NCBI RefSeq assembly: GCF_000403845.2
Contig: NZ_KE159568.1
Span: 1,490,728 to 1,540,727, forward strand
Direction: 5' to 3'
Source: Eubacterium sp. 14-2
GTDB lineage: Bacteria > Bacillota > Clostridia > Lachnospirales > Lachnospiraceae
DNA: 50,000 nt
In this document: in pieces, positions 9,438 through 18,057 of the stretch
Layout: every line of letters begins with the position of its first letter
Position numbering within the stretch: position 1 is the first letter of the stretch
Program-made: the position numbers and the translations under genes
Notes under the pieces: model-generated
What the model saw: only the letters and a program-made list of their open reading frames with translations
Databases searched by the model: none
What the model was told of the DNA's origin: nothing

Positions 9438-9488
9438 AAAAACAGGGATGATTTTTGGAAGATAACCATAAATTGTCCCTGTTTTTTC
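9438..9488 (+). terminator. Terminator after the 42-residue gene
   Basis: AAAAACAGGGA (9438-9448) pairs with TCCCTGTTTTT (9476-9486). The A-tract before and T-tract after make it able to work in both directions. Confidence 0.8.
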
Positions 9489-9595
9489 TTATACAGGAAA
9501 ATACTTTAATTGAAAGACTGAAAGTGTTTTCCTGCAGAAGAAAAAAGCTCTTATGGCACTCGTGCAAAAAGTAAAATTCTTTTTTGAACAGACGA

Positions 9596-9623
9596 TTGTA
9601 ATTTTAAACTACAGTGATATAAT
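9596..9623 (+). promoter_or_regulatory. Promoter of the cytidylate-kinase-like gene
   Basis: TTGTAA (9596-9601), a 16-base spacer and a perfect TATAAT (9618-9623), 45 bases before the chosen start. Confidence 0.6.
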
Positions 9624-9667
9624 AATTCTATAACGTGTTTGAAAAAGTTCAGATGAGGAGTGATACT

Positions 9668-10246
9668 ATGATTATTACAATTGGCAGGGAGTTTGGAAGT
9701 TATGGTCATGTGATTGGACGCCAGCTTGCAAAGAAACTGAATATCAGATATTACGACAAGGACTCCATGGCAGAAGAGGCAAGAAGAATGAACAAATATG
9801 ATGAGCTGCGGGACTTTTACGAAGAACAGCCCATCAACAGCCTGCTGTATGTAATTGCAACAGACAGCAGATCTCAGGGACAGCGAAAGGTTCCTTTTGA
9901 ATTTATAAAGAACCTGGCAGAGAGAGAGGACTGTGTGATTGTGGGAAGGTGCGGGAACTATATTCTTAAGGATCATCCGGATATGACCAGCGTGTTTATT
10001 CATGCACCCAAAGAATACCGCATAGACAAAACAGCCGCAGACCGGAAAATCAGCACGGATAAAGCCAGAAGGCTGGTGGAAAAGGAAGATAAGGCCAGAG
10101 CCGGATTCCATTCTTATTATGCCGATGAGAAATGGAATGAATGCGACGGATATCATCTTACTATTGACAGCAGTGTGATCAGTTTGGACGATGCTGTGGA
10201 TCTTATCATTGATTTTGTCAGCAAAAGACAGAACAGTAAAAATTAA
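9668..10246 (+). CDS. Cytidylate-kinase-like family protein
   Basis: A 192-residue P-loop-fold protein of the cytidylate-kinase-like family common in Clostridia. It starts MIITIGREFGSYGHVIG, an altered P-loop in which the usual GSGGRxIG of the family has Tyr and His. The core includes IRYYDKD near residue 33, a CVIVGRCGNYIL strand near 97 and KARAGFHSYYADEKW near 138 (LID-like). Nucleotide kinase activity is inferred from fold; substrates of this branch are poorly defined. The frame is open 33 bases upstream, but the ATG seven bases after GAGGAG gives the family-typical N-terminus. The MATE exporter gene follows after 11 bases. Confidence 0.85.
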   Translation: MIITIGREFGSYGHVIGRQLAKKLNIRYYDKDSMAEEARRMNKYDELRDFYEEQPINSLLYVIATDSRSQGQRKVPFEFIKNLAEREDCVIVGRCGNYILKDHPDMTSVFIHAPKEYRIDKTAADRKISTDKARRLVEKEDKARAGFHSYYADEKWNECDGYHLTIDSSVISLDDAVDLIIDFVSKRQNSKN

Positions 10247-10257
10247 AGGAAGTCAAT

Positions 10258-11631
10258 ATGGCGTTGATAAGTAAAAATCAGACAGCGGACCTGGGGAAAG
10301 ATCCTGTGGGAAAACTGTTGTTAAAACTGGCGCTGCCGGCAATTCTGGCCCAGGTAGTGAATATGCTTTATAATATTGTGGACCGCATCTACATCGGCCA
10401 TATTCCGGGTACAGGAGCCATTGCACTGACGGGAATCGGTTTATGTCTGCCGGTGATTCTGATGATTATGGCTTTCAGTGCACTGGTGGGAATCGGGGGA
10501 GCGCCCAGAGCAGCTATTTATATGGGAAAGCAGGATATGGAAGGGGCCAGGAAGACGCTGGGAGCCTGCGTGGTAATGCTGACAGGCCTTGCGGTGCTGC
10601 TCACACTGTTTTTTCTGTTTGCCGGAAAAGAACTTCTGTTTCTGTTTGGGGCCAGTGAGAATACCATTTCCTATGCCTGGGGCTATCTGCGTATTTATGT
10701 GTGCGGAACCGTATTTGTTATGCTGGCCATTGGGCTGAACAGTTTCATTACAACACAGGGATTTGCCATGGAAGGTATGGCTACCATACTGATAGGGGCC
10801 CTGCTGAACATTGTACTGGATCCGATTTTTATTTTCGGTTTCCATATGGGAGTGGCAGGAGCAGCCCTGGCCACCATTCTTTCTCAGGCGGTATCGGCAG
10901 TGTGGGTACTGCGGTTTCTAAGGGGCAGGAAAACAAAACTGCGGATACAGAAACAGTACCTGAAGCTGAAAAAAGAATATGTGGCTCCGGTTCTGGCCCT
11001 TGGCATATCGCCTTTTGTGATGCAGAGCACCGAAAGCCTGATTAATATATCCTTTAATACCTCCCTTTATCGGTATGGCGGCGACCTGGCAGTTTCTTCC
11101 ATCACGATTCTGGGCAGTGTGATGCAGATGATTTTCCTGCCTCTCAGCGGCCTGACGCAGGGAGCCCAGCCCATTGTCAGCTACAATTACGGAGCCGGAA
11201 ACGATGAACGTGTAAAAAAGACCTATCGGCTGCTGCTGTGCTGCTGCGGGATTTTTGCCACTTCAGCCTGGATACTGGTGATGGCGGTTCCGGGCGTATT
11301 CGTAAAAATATTCAACAGCAGTTCACAGGAGCTGTATGAAATGGCCAGCTGGGGGATGCGGTTTTATATAGCGGGAGCCTTTGCCATGGGGCCTCAGATG
11401 GCGTGCCAGCAGACATTTCTGGCGCTGGGACAGGCAAAGGTGTCACTGTTTTTCGCCTGCTTTCGAAAGCTGATCCTGATGATACCGCTGATTTTTATCC
11501 TTCCGGTGTTTCTGGAAAATAAGCTGATGGCAGTGTTTCTGGCAGAGGCAGTTTCTGATTTTGCTGCCGGAGTGGCCACTACTGCCGCATTTTTGATACT
11601 GTTTCCGAAAATTCTGCAGAGAGAACGGTGA
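10258..11631 (+). CDS. MATE-family multidrug/cation antiporter
   Basis: A 457-residue exporter with about 12 hydrophobic helices in two similar halves (MatE domains about 20-180 and 240-400). N-half signatures are LPAILAQVVNMLYNIVDRIYIGHIPG and the C-half has TQGAQPIVSYNYGAGN, typical of the bacterial NorM/DinF-like branch. It expels organic cations or drugs in exchange for Na+ or H+; the cargo cannot be read here. The ribosome site AAGGAAG is well spaced. Cotranscribed with the kinase-like gene before it. Confidence 0.92.
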   Translation: MALISKNQTADLGKDPVGKLLLKLALPAILAQVVNMLYNIVDRIYIGHIPGTGAIALTGIGLCLPVILMIMAFSALVGIGGAPRAAIYMGKQDMEGARKTLGACVVMLTGLAVLLTLFFLFAGKELLFLFGASENTISYAWGYLRIYVCGTVFVMLAIGLNSFITTQGFAMEGMATILIGALLNIVLDPIFIFGFHMGVAGAALATILSQAVSAVWVLRFLRGRKTKLRIQKQYLKLKKEYVAPVLALGISPFVMQSTESLINISFNTSLYRYGGDLAVSSITILGSVMQMIFLPLSGLTQGAQPIVSYNYGAGNDERVKKTYRLLLCCCGIFATSAWILVMAVPGVFVKIFNSSSQELYEMASWGMRFYIAGAFAMGPQMACQQTFLALGQAKVSLFFACFRKLILMIPLIFILPVFLENKLMAVFLAEAVSDFAAGVATTAAFLILFPKILQRER

Positions 11632-11680
11632 TGAGAAAATGCGCTGATGGAAAAGTAAAGTAAATAAATAGAAGGGAAAT

Positions 11681-12688
11681 GTGAGTAAGATGAGAAAAGT
11701 TCTGAAAAAAATATGTTTGCTGGCGCTGGCGGTATCTCTTTGCATAAGTGTGGCGCCCGCTGACGTTCAGGCGGCAGGCAGTAAAGGCATTAATGTAAAG
11801 TACCATTCAAAAAGTGAAATCCGCCGCTATCTGAAATCAAAGAAAATTGATATTAACGAGAAGGTGAAATTCAGCAAAGCGCCGAAGTTAAAAGCCCCCT
11901 ATTCCGCAGGAAAGATAGATAAGAAAAGTCTGAAATCCGCCTTAAAGACCTTAAATGCCATCCGTTACATTGCCGGAATCAATGATAATGTAAAACTGGA
12001 TGACAATTATACAAAAAAGGCCCAGGCGGCAGCTCTGATTAATTGCGTGAACAACAGTATGAGCCATTATCCGGTCAAACCCTCCGGAATGAGCCAGTCT
12101 CTTTATCAGCTGTGTTATTCCGGAGCCGGCAGCAGTAACCTTGCAACATCATTCGGAGGTCCTGCGGGGCTGAATTATCCGCTGGTCAGAATGTGGATGT
12201 ATGACGGAGACCAGGGTAATATTCCACTGGTAGGCCATCGCCGCTGGATTTTAAACCCGCCTATGAAAAAAACAGGGTTCGGTTTTGTATCCGGAACGGA
12301 AAAATGGGCGTCTTCTTATTCCGCCATGTATGCCATAGATAATGCATTCGGAAAATCATCGTATTACGGTGTTGCCTGGCCGGCTCAGAACATGCCGCTG
12401 GAATTTTTCGGAGATTCTTATCCCTGGAGCATCAGTATGGGAAGAGAACTGAATGCAGACAAAGTAAAAGTGGTACTGACCAGAAAAAAAGACGGAAAAA
12501 AATGGACCTTTTCAAAAAACAACAGGAAATATGGGTATTTTAATGTGGAAAACAATAATTACGGAGCCAAAGGCTGTATTATCTTCCGTCCCAATAATAT
12601 TTCCTATCGTTCCGGGGACCAGTTTCAGGTAAAAATCACAGGCGCAGGAAAAGCAATTTCCTATCAGGTGAATTTTTTCTCCCTGTAA
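11681..12688 (+). CDS. Secreted CAP-domain (SCP-like) protein
   Basis: A 335-residue exported protein. The N-terminus has a basic start and hydrophobic core (LLALAVSLCISVAPADVQA), a signal peptide cut probably after the Ala-rich end. The middle, residues about 90-215, is a CAP domain: LNAIRYIAGINDNVKLDDNY, AALINCVNN and GHRRWILNPPMKKTGFG, where the GHRxxIL segment is diagnostic. A beta-rich C-terminal tail follows. CAP domains occur in many bacterial surface proteins with mostly unproven roles. The start may be GTG at 11681 (ribosome site four bases away) or ATG at 11690; the signal peptide is the same. A strong terminator lies downstream. Confidence 0.85.
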   Translation: MSKMRKVLKKICLLALAVSLCISVAPADVQAAGSKGINVKYHSKSEIRRYLKSKKIDINEKVKFSKAPKLKAPYSAGKIDKKSLKSALKTLNAIRYIAGINDNVKLDDNYTKKAQAAALINCVNNSMSHYPVKPSGMSQSLYQLCYSGAGSSNLATSFGGPAGLNYPLVRMWMYDGDQGNIPLVGHRRWILNPPMKKTGFGFVSGTEKWASSYSAMYAIDNAFGKSSYYGVAWPAQNMPLEFFGDSYPWSISMGRELNADKVKVVLTRKKDGKKWTFSKNNRKYGYFNVENNNYGAKGCIIFRPNNISYRSGDQFQVKITGAGKAISYQVNFFSL

Positions 12689-12709
12689 AAACCGGGGGAG
12701 GAATTAAAA

Positions 12710-12731
12710 CGGACCTGTCCACTTTGTTCTT
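12710..12731. repeat. Dispersed repeat module B, isolated copy
   Basis: CGGACCTGTCCACTTTGTTC plus TT. It matches the end of repeat copy 3 (37710-37732) with one mismatch and copy 1 (8065-8085) with a few. It stands alone here, without module A, immediately before the CAP-gene terminator. Confidence 0.65.
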
Positions 12732-12742
12732 GTTTTATGGAA

Positions 12743-12786
12743 AAAACCGTGCTATAATGTCTACAGATATTATAGTGCGGTTTTTA
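12743..12786 (+). terminator. Strong terminator after the CAP-protein gene
   Basis: AAAACCGTGCTATAAT (12743-12758) pairs along 16 bases with ATTATAGTGCGGTTTT (12769-12784), with only two G-T wobbles, then continues in T residues. A TTGTTT-17-TATAAT promoter-like pattern (12730-12758) overlaps its first arm and could serve the next gene, but the hairpin explains the bases better. Confidence 0.8.
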
Positions 12787-12873
12787 TATTGTGGGATGAT
12801 AAAGGTAACAGAAACGGGAAAACCTGCAATGGGATAAGATTTACGAGTTGCCGGGGAAAAGGAGAAGATAATT

Positions 12874-13701
12874 ATGGAAATACTTGATTTAATTGATCAG
12901 GAGAAACTGCAGAGACTTCAGGATTTGTTTGCTGATGCAACGGGCGTAGCTGTCAGTATGATTGACAAGGAAGGAAAACATGTTACGAAAGTCAGCAATT
13001 TTCTGGATTTCTGTATGAAATATACACGTGGCAGCGAGATCGGATTAAAGCGTTGTCAGAAATGTGATATGGAAGGCGTGGGAACTTATTTCTGCCATGC
13101 GGGTCTTATGGATTTTGCAGCGGACATTGTGGTGGAAGGAGAGAAGCTGGGCGCAATCCTGGGGGGACAGGTATTGCCGGCGCCGCCGGACTTTGACAAA
13201 TTCCGTAAAGTGGCTGAGGAAATCGGCGTGGATCCCGATGAATACATTGAAGCTCTGAAGGAAGTTCCGGTTAAGACAGAGAAGGCAATCCGTGCATCGG
13301 CGGATTTGATGGAAGAAATGATCAATATGCTGGTGAATTCAGAGTATACCCGCTACAGAGAGAAAAATAAGATTAATACCATAGACCAGGAGATTGATGT
13401 GACTACCCGGAACGTGGAACAGATTGAGAGTATGGTACAGGATCTGACCAAGGTATCCAGGAAGCAGAATATTCTGGCATTGAATGCTTCCATTGAAGCT
13501 GCCAGGGCCGGAGAAGCCGGAAGAGGATTTAATATTGTGGCAGGAGAAATGGGCAAGCTGTCCTCCATGGCCACAGAGAAATATTCTGCAATCATTGCCA
13601 AGGCAGGAGAGATTGACGAATCACTGCGGAAGATCAATGAGGAATTCAGCAAGAGTCTGGAAAATAAAGGGGAAGAGTCAGAAATACCGGAAAACTTATA
13701 A
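12874..13701 (+). CDS. Soluble PocR-domain chemoreceptor-like protein
   Basis: A 275-residue cytoplasmic protein without membrane segments. Residues about 5-160 are a PocR sensory domain, with conserved Cys residues in FCMKYTRGSEIGLKRCQKCD and YFCHAGLMDFAADIVV. Residues about 175-260 are a short methyl-accepting chemotaxis signalling hairpin with the highly conserved tip NILALNASIEAARAGEAGRG. Family members bind small molecules through PocR and signal through CheA/CheW arrays. The signalling arms are much shorter than in full receptors and no chemotaxis gene is nearby. Start is the ATG after AAGGAGAAG. It is followed by its own terminator. Confidence 0.85.
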   Translation: MEILDLIDQEKLQRLQDLFADATGVAVSMIDKEGKHVTKVSNFLDFCMKYTRGSEIGLKRCQKCDMEGVGTYFCHAGLMDFAADIVVEGEKLGAILGGQVLPAPPDFDKFRKVAEEIGVDPDEYIEALKEVPVKTEKAIRASADLMEEMINMLVNSEYTRYREKNKINTIDQEIDVTTRNVEQIESMVQDLTKVSRKQNILALNASIEAARAGEAGRGFNIVAGEMGKLSSMATEKYSAIIAKAGEIDESLRKINEEFSKSLENKGEESEIPENL

Positions 13702-13730
13702 GGTATTGTGTGAAAAATGACTGACAGGAA

Positions 13731-13760
13731 GCAGCAAGGTACAAAAGCCTTGCTGTTTTT
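13731..13760 (+). terminator. Terminator after the PocR/chemoreceptor gene
   Basis: CAGCAAGG (13732-13739) pairs perfectly with CCTTGCTG (13748-13755) over an 8-base loop, then TTTTT. Confidence 0.85.
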
Positions 13761-13762
13761 AT

Positions 13763-13810
13763 TCTTCTATAGGAAAGACCTTGTCACGCTAAAGTACGAA
13801 AGTATCTTTT
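13763..13810. repeat. Dispersed hairpin repeat, copy 2 (truncated module A)
   Basis: TTCTTCTATAGGAAAGACC, then TTGTCACGCTAAAG and GAAAGTATCTTT, matching the first 39 bases of module A in copies 1 and 3. The match stops before the final CCT and the AT-rich tail. It begins three bases after the T-run of the preceding terminator. Confidence 0.7.
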
Positions 13811-13883
13811 GTTGCGGTACAATCCGTCTACGGACGGTGAACAGGCTGTGATGAACAGGAAAGGCATCGGAAGGAGAACAGAA

Positions 13884-15014
13884 ATGGAAAAAAGAAAAAC
13901 AGAAAAACTGAACGTGGAAACCAGCCTGCTGGGCTTTGGATGTATGCGGTTTCCAACTACTGCAGAAGGTAAAATTGATGAAACAAGGGCAGAAAAAATG
14001 CTGGATATGGCTTATCAGGCAGGAGTAAATTACTTTGATACTGCCTATACCTATCATGAACAGGAAAGCGAAAGGTTTGTGGGAAAAGTGCTGGAGCAGT
14101 ATCCCAGAGATTCTTATTATCTTGCAACAAAACTTCCCATATGGCTTCTGGAGAGGAAAGAGGACGTCCGCCGGGTATTTGAGGAACAGCTGAAACGTCT
14201 GGGGAAAACATATGTGGATTTCTATCTGTTTCATGCGGTGGATAAAGGCCGCTGGGAGAAGATAAAAGAGCTGCAGGTTCTGGAAATCTGTGAGGAGCTT
14301 CAGCAGGAAGGAAAAATCCGTCACCTGGGATTTTCTTTTCATGACAGCTATGAAGTATTTGAGGAAATCTTAACCAGCCGGGATTGGGATTTCTGCCAGA
14401 TACAGTATAATTACATGGACACGGAAGAACAGGCAGGCCGCCGGGGCTATGAACTGGCAGAAAAACGAGGGGTACCCATGATTGTTATGGAACCGGTGCG
14501 GGGCGGAAGCCTGGCGGGATTTTCAGAAGATATCAATGAAAAATTTTATGGGCTGGACCGGGAACGTTCCATTGCGTCCTGGGCGCTGCGCTGGGTGGCT
14601 GACCATGAAAATGTAAAAGTGGTATTAAGCGGTATGTCCACGGAAGAACAGACCGAGGATAACTTGAAAACATTCGGAACTTACACTCCCTTAAGCCCGC
14701 AGGAGCAGCAGGCTATTTCAGATGTGGTACAGACCCTCCGTTCCAGAGTACAGAACGGATGCACCGGCTGCGGTTACTGTATGCCCTGTCCTGCAGGAGT
14801 GAACATTCCGAAAAATTTCAAAATCTGGAATCAGTACCATATTTACCGGAAATATGATATGATAAAAGGCAGCTGGGAACAGATGGAGAATAAAGAGAAG
14901 CCCCTGAGCTGCATCAAATGCGGTAAATGTGAGGAGGCCTGTCCCCAGCACATCCATATCAGGGAGGATCTGGCCAGAGTGCAGAGTGAGCTGGATAAAG
15001 AAGGGAATATATGA
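13884..15014 (+). CDS. Aldo/keto reductase with C-terminal 4Fe-4S ferredoxin domain
   Basis: A 376-residue cytoplasmic oxidoreductase. Residues about 10-265 form the aldo/keto reductase barrel: LGFGCMRFPT, then FDTAYTYHEQESERFVG with the catalytic Asp-Tyr pair, KLPIW for the catalytic Lys and FYLFHAVDKG for the His strand. The C-terminus has iron-sulfur ligands: CTGCGYCMPCPAGV and CIKCGKCEEACPQHI, two ferredoxin-like clusters. The family is widespread in anaerobes and its substrates are mostly unassigned. The ATG eight bases after AAGGAG is preferred; the frame is open further upstream but the extra residues do not resemble the family. Confidence 0.92.
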   Translation: MEKRKTEKLNVETSLLGFGCMRFPTTAEGKIDETRAEKMLDMAYQAGVNYFDTAYTYHEQESERFVGKVLEQYPRDSYYLATKLPIWLLERKEDVRRVFEEQLKRLGKTYVDFYLFHAVDKGRWEKIKELQVLEICEELQQEGKIRHLGFSFHDSYEVFEEILTSRDWDFCQIQYNYMDTEEQAGRRGYELAEKRGVPMIVMEPVRGGSLAGFSEDINEKFYGLDRERSIASWALRWVADHENVKVVLSGMSTEEQTEDNLKTFGTYTPLSPQEQQAISDVVQTLRSRVQNGCTGCGYCMPCPAGVNIPKNFKIWNQYHIYRKYDMIKGSWEQMENKEKPLSCIKCGKCEEACPQHIHIREDLARVQSELDKEGNI

Positions 15015-15112
15015 TTTTTATGAAAATGTTTATCATGTGAAACTGGCTGCAGGGTCTTTTTGCTGTGGAAGCCAGGGAATTTTGCAGTAATATAAACAAC
15101 AGGAAAGGATAA

Positions 15113-16336
15113 GTGAAAACCATGGATTACAGAACATATTTAAGAAATTATCCCAGTAAAGAAGGAAGATTCGGGGAATACGGCGGCGCCTATCTGTCTG
15201 AGGAGCTGAAACCGGCTTTTGAGGAAATTACGGAAGCATATCAGACTATCTGCCATTCGTCACAGTTTATCAACGAACTGCGGAGAATCCGCAAAGAATT
15301 TCAGGGAAGGCCGACGCCGGTATACCACTGTGAGCGGCTTTCCCGGAAGATTGGCAACTGTCAGATTTATCTGAAACGCGAGGATCTGAACCATACAGGC
15401 GCTCACAAGCTGAACCACTGTATGGGAGAAGGTCTGCTGGCCAAATTTATGGGAAAGAAACGCCTGATTGCAGAGACAGGTGCCGGACAGCATGGTGTGG
15501 CGCTGGCAACAGCGGCCGCCTACTTCGGACTGGAATGTGAAATTCATATGGGAGAGGTGGATATTGCAAAACAGGCGCCGAATGTTACACGCATGAAAAT
15601 CCTGGGGGCAAAGGTGGTGCCCGTAAGCCATGGGCTGAAAACTCTGAAAGAAGCCGTGGACTCCGCCTTTGATTCCTATGCCAGAAATTATAAAGATTCC
15701 ATTTACTGTATCGGTTCTGCTCTTGGGCCCCATCCCTTCCCCCTGATGGTTCGGGATTTTCAGTCTGTGGTAGGATATGAAGCAAGAGATCAGTTCCGTG
15801 AAATGACAGGCATTGATCCGGATGTGGTATGTGCCTGCGTGGGCGGCGGCAGCAACTCTATCGGCATGTTTATTCCGTTTCTGAACGACCCTGTTGACAT
15901 TGTGGGAGTGGAGCCTCTGGGAAGAGGCGAGAAACTGGGAGACCATGCAGCCTCCATGAAATACGGAGAGAAAGGCGTTATGCATGGATTTGAAAGTATT
16001 ATGCTGAAGGATGAGGCAGGGGAGCCGGCGCCGGTATATTCTATTGCCAGCGGGCTGGATTACCCTTCCGTAGGGCCGGAACATGCATTTTTGCATGATG
16101 AGGGAAGAATTCAGTATGAGACCGCAGGAGATGAGGAAGCCATGGAAGCCTTCTTTAAACTGTCCCGTTATGAAGGTATTATTCCCGCTGTGGAAAGCTC
16201 CCATGCAGTTGCCTGGGCCATGAAAAAAGCCAGGGAAATGGGACAGGGTTCGATTCTGGTGTGTCTCAGCGGCAGAGGCGATAAAGACATTGATTATGTA
16301 GTGGAACACTATGGTTATGGTGAACAGTTTTTATAA
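15113..16336 (+). CDS. trpB: Stand-alone tryptophan synthase beta-chain-like PLP enzyme
   Basis: TrpB condenses indole and serine to tryptophan with pyridoxal phosphate. Key elements are visible: the PLP Lys in HTGAHKLNH near residue 100, the catalytic Glu in [11 protein letters not shown] near 122, and the phosphate loop [11 protein letters not shown] near 245. Length is 407 residues, normal for TrpB. The usual HKTNxxLG is HKLNHCMG here, and no trpA or other trp gene is adjacent, so this may be a free-standing beta chain that salvages indole or uses a related substrate. Start GTG at 15113 lies just after AGGAAAGGAT; ATG at 15122 is the alternative. The next gene starts 15 bases after its stop. 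Confidence 0.8.
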   Translation: MKTMDYRTYLRNYPSKEGRFGEYGGAYLSEELKPAFEEITEAYQTICHSSQFINELRRIRKEFQGRPTPVYHCERLSRKIGNCQIYLKREDLNHTGAHKLNHCMGEGLLAKFMGKKRLIAETGAGQHGVALATAAAYFGLECEIHMGEVDIAKQAPNVTRMKILGAKVVPVSHGLKTLKEAVDSAFDSYARNYKDSIYCIGSALGPHPFPLMVRDFQSVVGYEARDQFREMTGIDPDVVCACVGGGSNSIGMFIPFLNDPVDIVGVEPLGRGEKLGDHAASMKYGEKGVMHGFESIMLKDEAGEPAPVYSIASGLDYPSVGPEHAFLHDEGRIQYETAGDEEAMEAFFKLSRYEGIIPAVESSHAVAWAMKKAREMGQGSILVCLSGRGDKDIDYVVEHYGYGEQFL

Positions 16337-16351
16337 AAACGGCGGTGAAAG

Positions 16352-18040
16352 ATGATTTCAGATAAACTGTATGAACTTGCGTTTGAATATAAGAAAAGAA
16401 AGTTGTGGAAAATCCTCTGGGATTTGCAGCTTTTTGGGGTAAAACTGTCCGATGGCAGAATCGGTTACATCAGTATTATGGGGGCGGCAGGAGAGCATTG
16501 CGCCCTGGGCCTTTATGTTGGCGATGAAGGCATGGAAAGTTTCCGTACCATAGCCAGAGCCAACAGATATCAGCTTTCCCCTCTGGAATTTCAGGAGCAT
16601 CTGCTGCAGCAGAATTGTCTGCAGTGTGCCTTTGAGGGGAAAAATGAACTGTCGGAACAGGAGCTTGAGGAAGCCAGGGCTTATGCCCGTGCACATGATA
16701 TCAGGATTTCCGGAAAAAATGCCTATCCCCAGTTTGTGAAATATCAGTCCAACCACTATCCCTGGCATCTGCAGACAGAACAGGAGCAGGAACTCCTCTG
16801 TCAGGCATTGCAGGCAGCCATTGAGCTGTCGGAAATTCTGAAAAGCACCACGCCCATTGCGTTGGGACTGGCGCCGGTAAATGACCTTACAGAAGAGATT
16901 CTGATGCTGGAACCCGGTGAAAAGGGTTTTGTGCTGACCAGTACAAAACTTCCCTGTATAAAGCCGAAAAAGTGGCCGGCGCCCAAAGCCGGCAATGATA
17001 TCGGCATAGCCAGCCTGAAACGGATGGAACGGATGGGGGTATGGGAATGTGAGCTGCTCCGGTTTCCGGAGCCTGTTCGGAACAAACCGGAAGAAATTCC
17101 CTATTTCCCCATTATTCTGCTGGCAGTGGAGTCCTCCACAAATTATATCCTTCCGGTGCCTCCGGTGGAACATTATGAAGATAATCCGGAAGAATTGCTG
17201 AATCTGTTTATGGAATCTCTTCAGCAGCAGAAAATATGTCCGGACCGGATAAAAGTACGGGACCAGCGTACCGCTGCATTTGTGAAAGCCTTTTGCAGCA
17301 GGCTGAAAATCACTGTCAGTATGGAAAAAGAACTGCCTGCACTGGAGACTGCGGAAGCTGATTTTCTGAAACATTTTTCCATGAGCGAAGAGGAAGAAAT
17401 GGATGAAATGATTCAGATGATGGAAACGATACTGGAACTGAATAAAGAACAGGTGGAAAGTCTGCCGGAAAACATGGTGGAACAGATTGACATGATTCTG
17501 GAACAGGGGATTTTGCCGGAGGAACTGGAGTGGAAAGTCAGGCGTCTTCTGCATCCGGAACTGGCTGATAACCGGCCGGACAAATCGGCGTTTCGAACTG
17601 TAAAGTCCGGGAGAGACCATTCCTATGTAATCAGTGTTTCCCTGGGAACAGGATGTTACCGCCATATCCGGATTTCCGGCAGAAGTACACTGTGGGATCT
17701 ACACAGCATTATACTGGAAGCCTTTGGGTTTGACGACGACCATGCCCATGCATTTTTCATGGATAATGTGCAGTGGAGCCGCCGGAACTGCTATTTTATG
17801 AGGGATATGGAAATGGAATACGATGGTCCGTCCACAGAGGAATGCAGCCTGGACCGGGCAGGTCTGTGCAAAGAGAAACAGTTCAAATTTCTGTTTGATT
17901 TCGGAGATGAGTGGCTGTTCCAGTGCAAAGTGCTCCGGGTATTGAAAGAAGGCACCGAAGAACCGGAAATTATCAAAAGCAAAGGGGAGGCGCCAAAGCA
18001 GTATCCCGACTGGGAGGAGGATGACTGGGAAGGCGAGTGA
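16352..18040 (+). CDS. Plasmid pRiA4b ORF-3-like protein with N-terminal DUF6930/DUF7309-like regions
   Basis: A 562-residue cytoplasmic protein. The last 150 residues match the pRiA4b ORF-3 fold: YVISVSLGTGCYRHIRISG, LWDLHSIILEAFGFDDDHAHAF and FKFLFDFGDEWLFQCKV, with the acidic DWEEDDW end. The first 330 residues contain two alpha/beta regions I place tentatively in the uncharacterised DUF7309 and DUF6930 groups, followed by an acidic coiled segment (EEEEMDEMIQMMETILE). Its biochemical function is unknown. It starts 15 bases after the TrpB stop and ends 17 bases before the double-HTH regulator, so it may share a transcript with both. Confidence 0.7.
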   Translation: MISDKLYELAFEYKKRKLWKILWDLQLFGVKLSDGRIGYISIMGAAGEHCALGLYVGDEGMESFRTIARANRYQLSPLEFQEHLLQQNCLQCAFEGKNELSEQELEEARAYARAHDIRISGKNAYPQFVKYQSNHYPWHLQTEQEQELLCQALQAAIELSEILKSTTPIALGLAPVNDLTEEILMLEPGEKGFVLTSTKLPCIKPKKWPAPKAGNDIGIASLKRMERMGVWECELLRFPEPVRNKPEEIPYFPIILLAVESSTNYILPVPPVEHYEDNPEELLNLFMESLQQQKICPDRIKVRDQRTAAFVKAFCSRLKITVSMEKELPALETAEADFLKHFSMSEEEEMDEMIQMMETILELNKEQVESLPENMVEQIDMILEQGILPEELEWKVRRLLHPELADNRPDKSAFRTVKSGRDHSYVISVSLGTGCYRHIRISGRSTLWDLHSIILEAFGFDDDHAHAFFMDNVQWSRRNCYFMRDMEMEYDGPSTEECSLDRAGLCKEKQFKFLFDFGDEWLFQCKVLRVLKEGTEEPEIIKSKGEAPKQYPDWEEDDWEGE

Positions 18041-18057
18041 GAGGGTGAGAAGCAAAA

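Noticed and set aside
12730-12758. TTGTTT-17-TATAAT as promoter of the PocR gene
   Set aside because: The TATAAT lies in the first arm of a near-perfect 16-base-pair terminator hairpin, which is the better explanation; dual use is not excluded.
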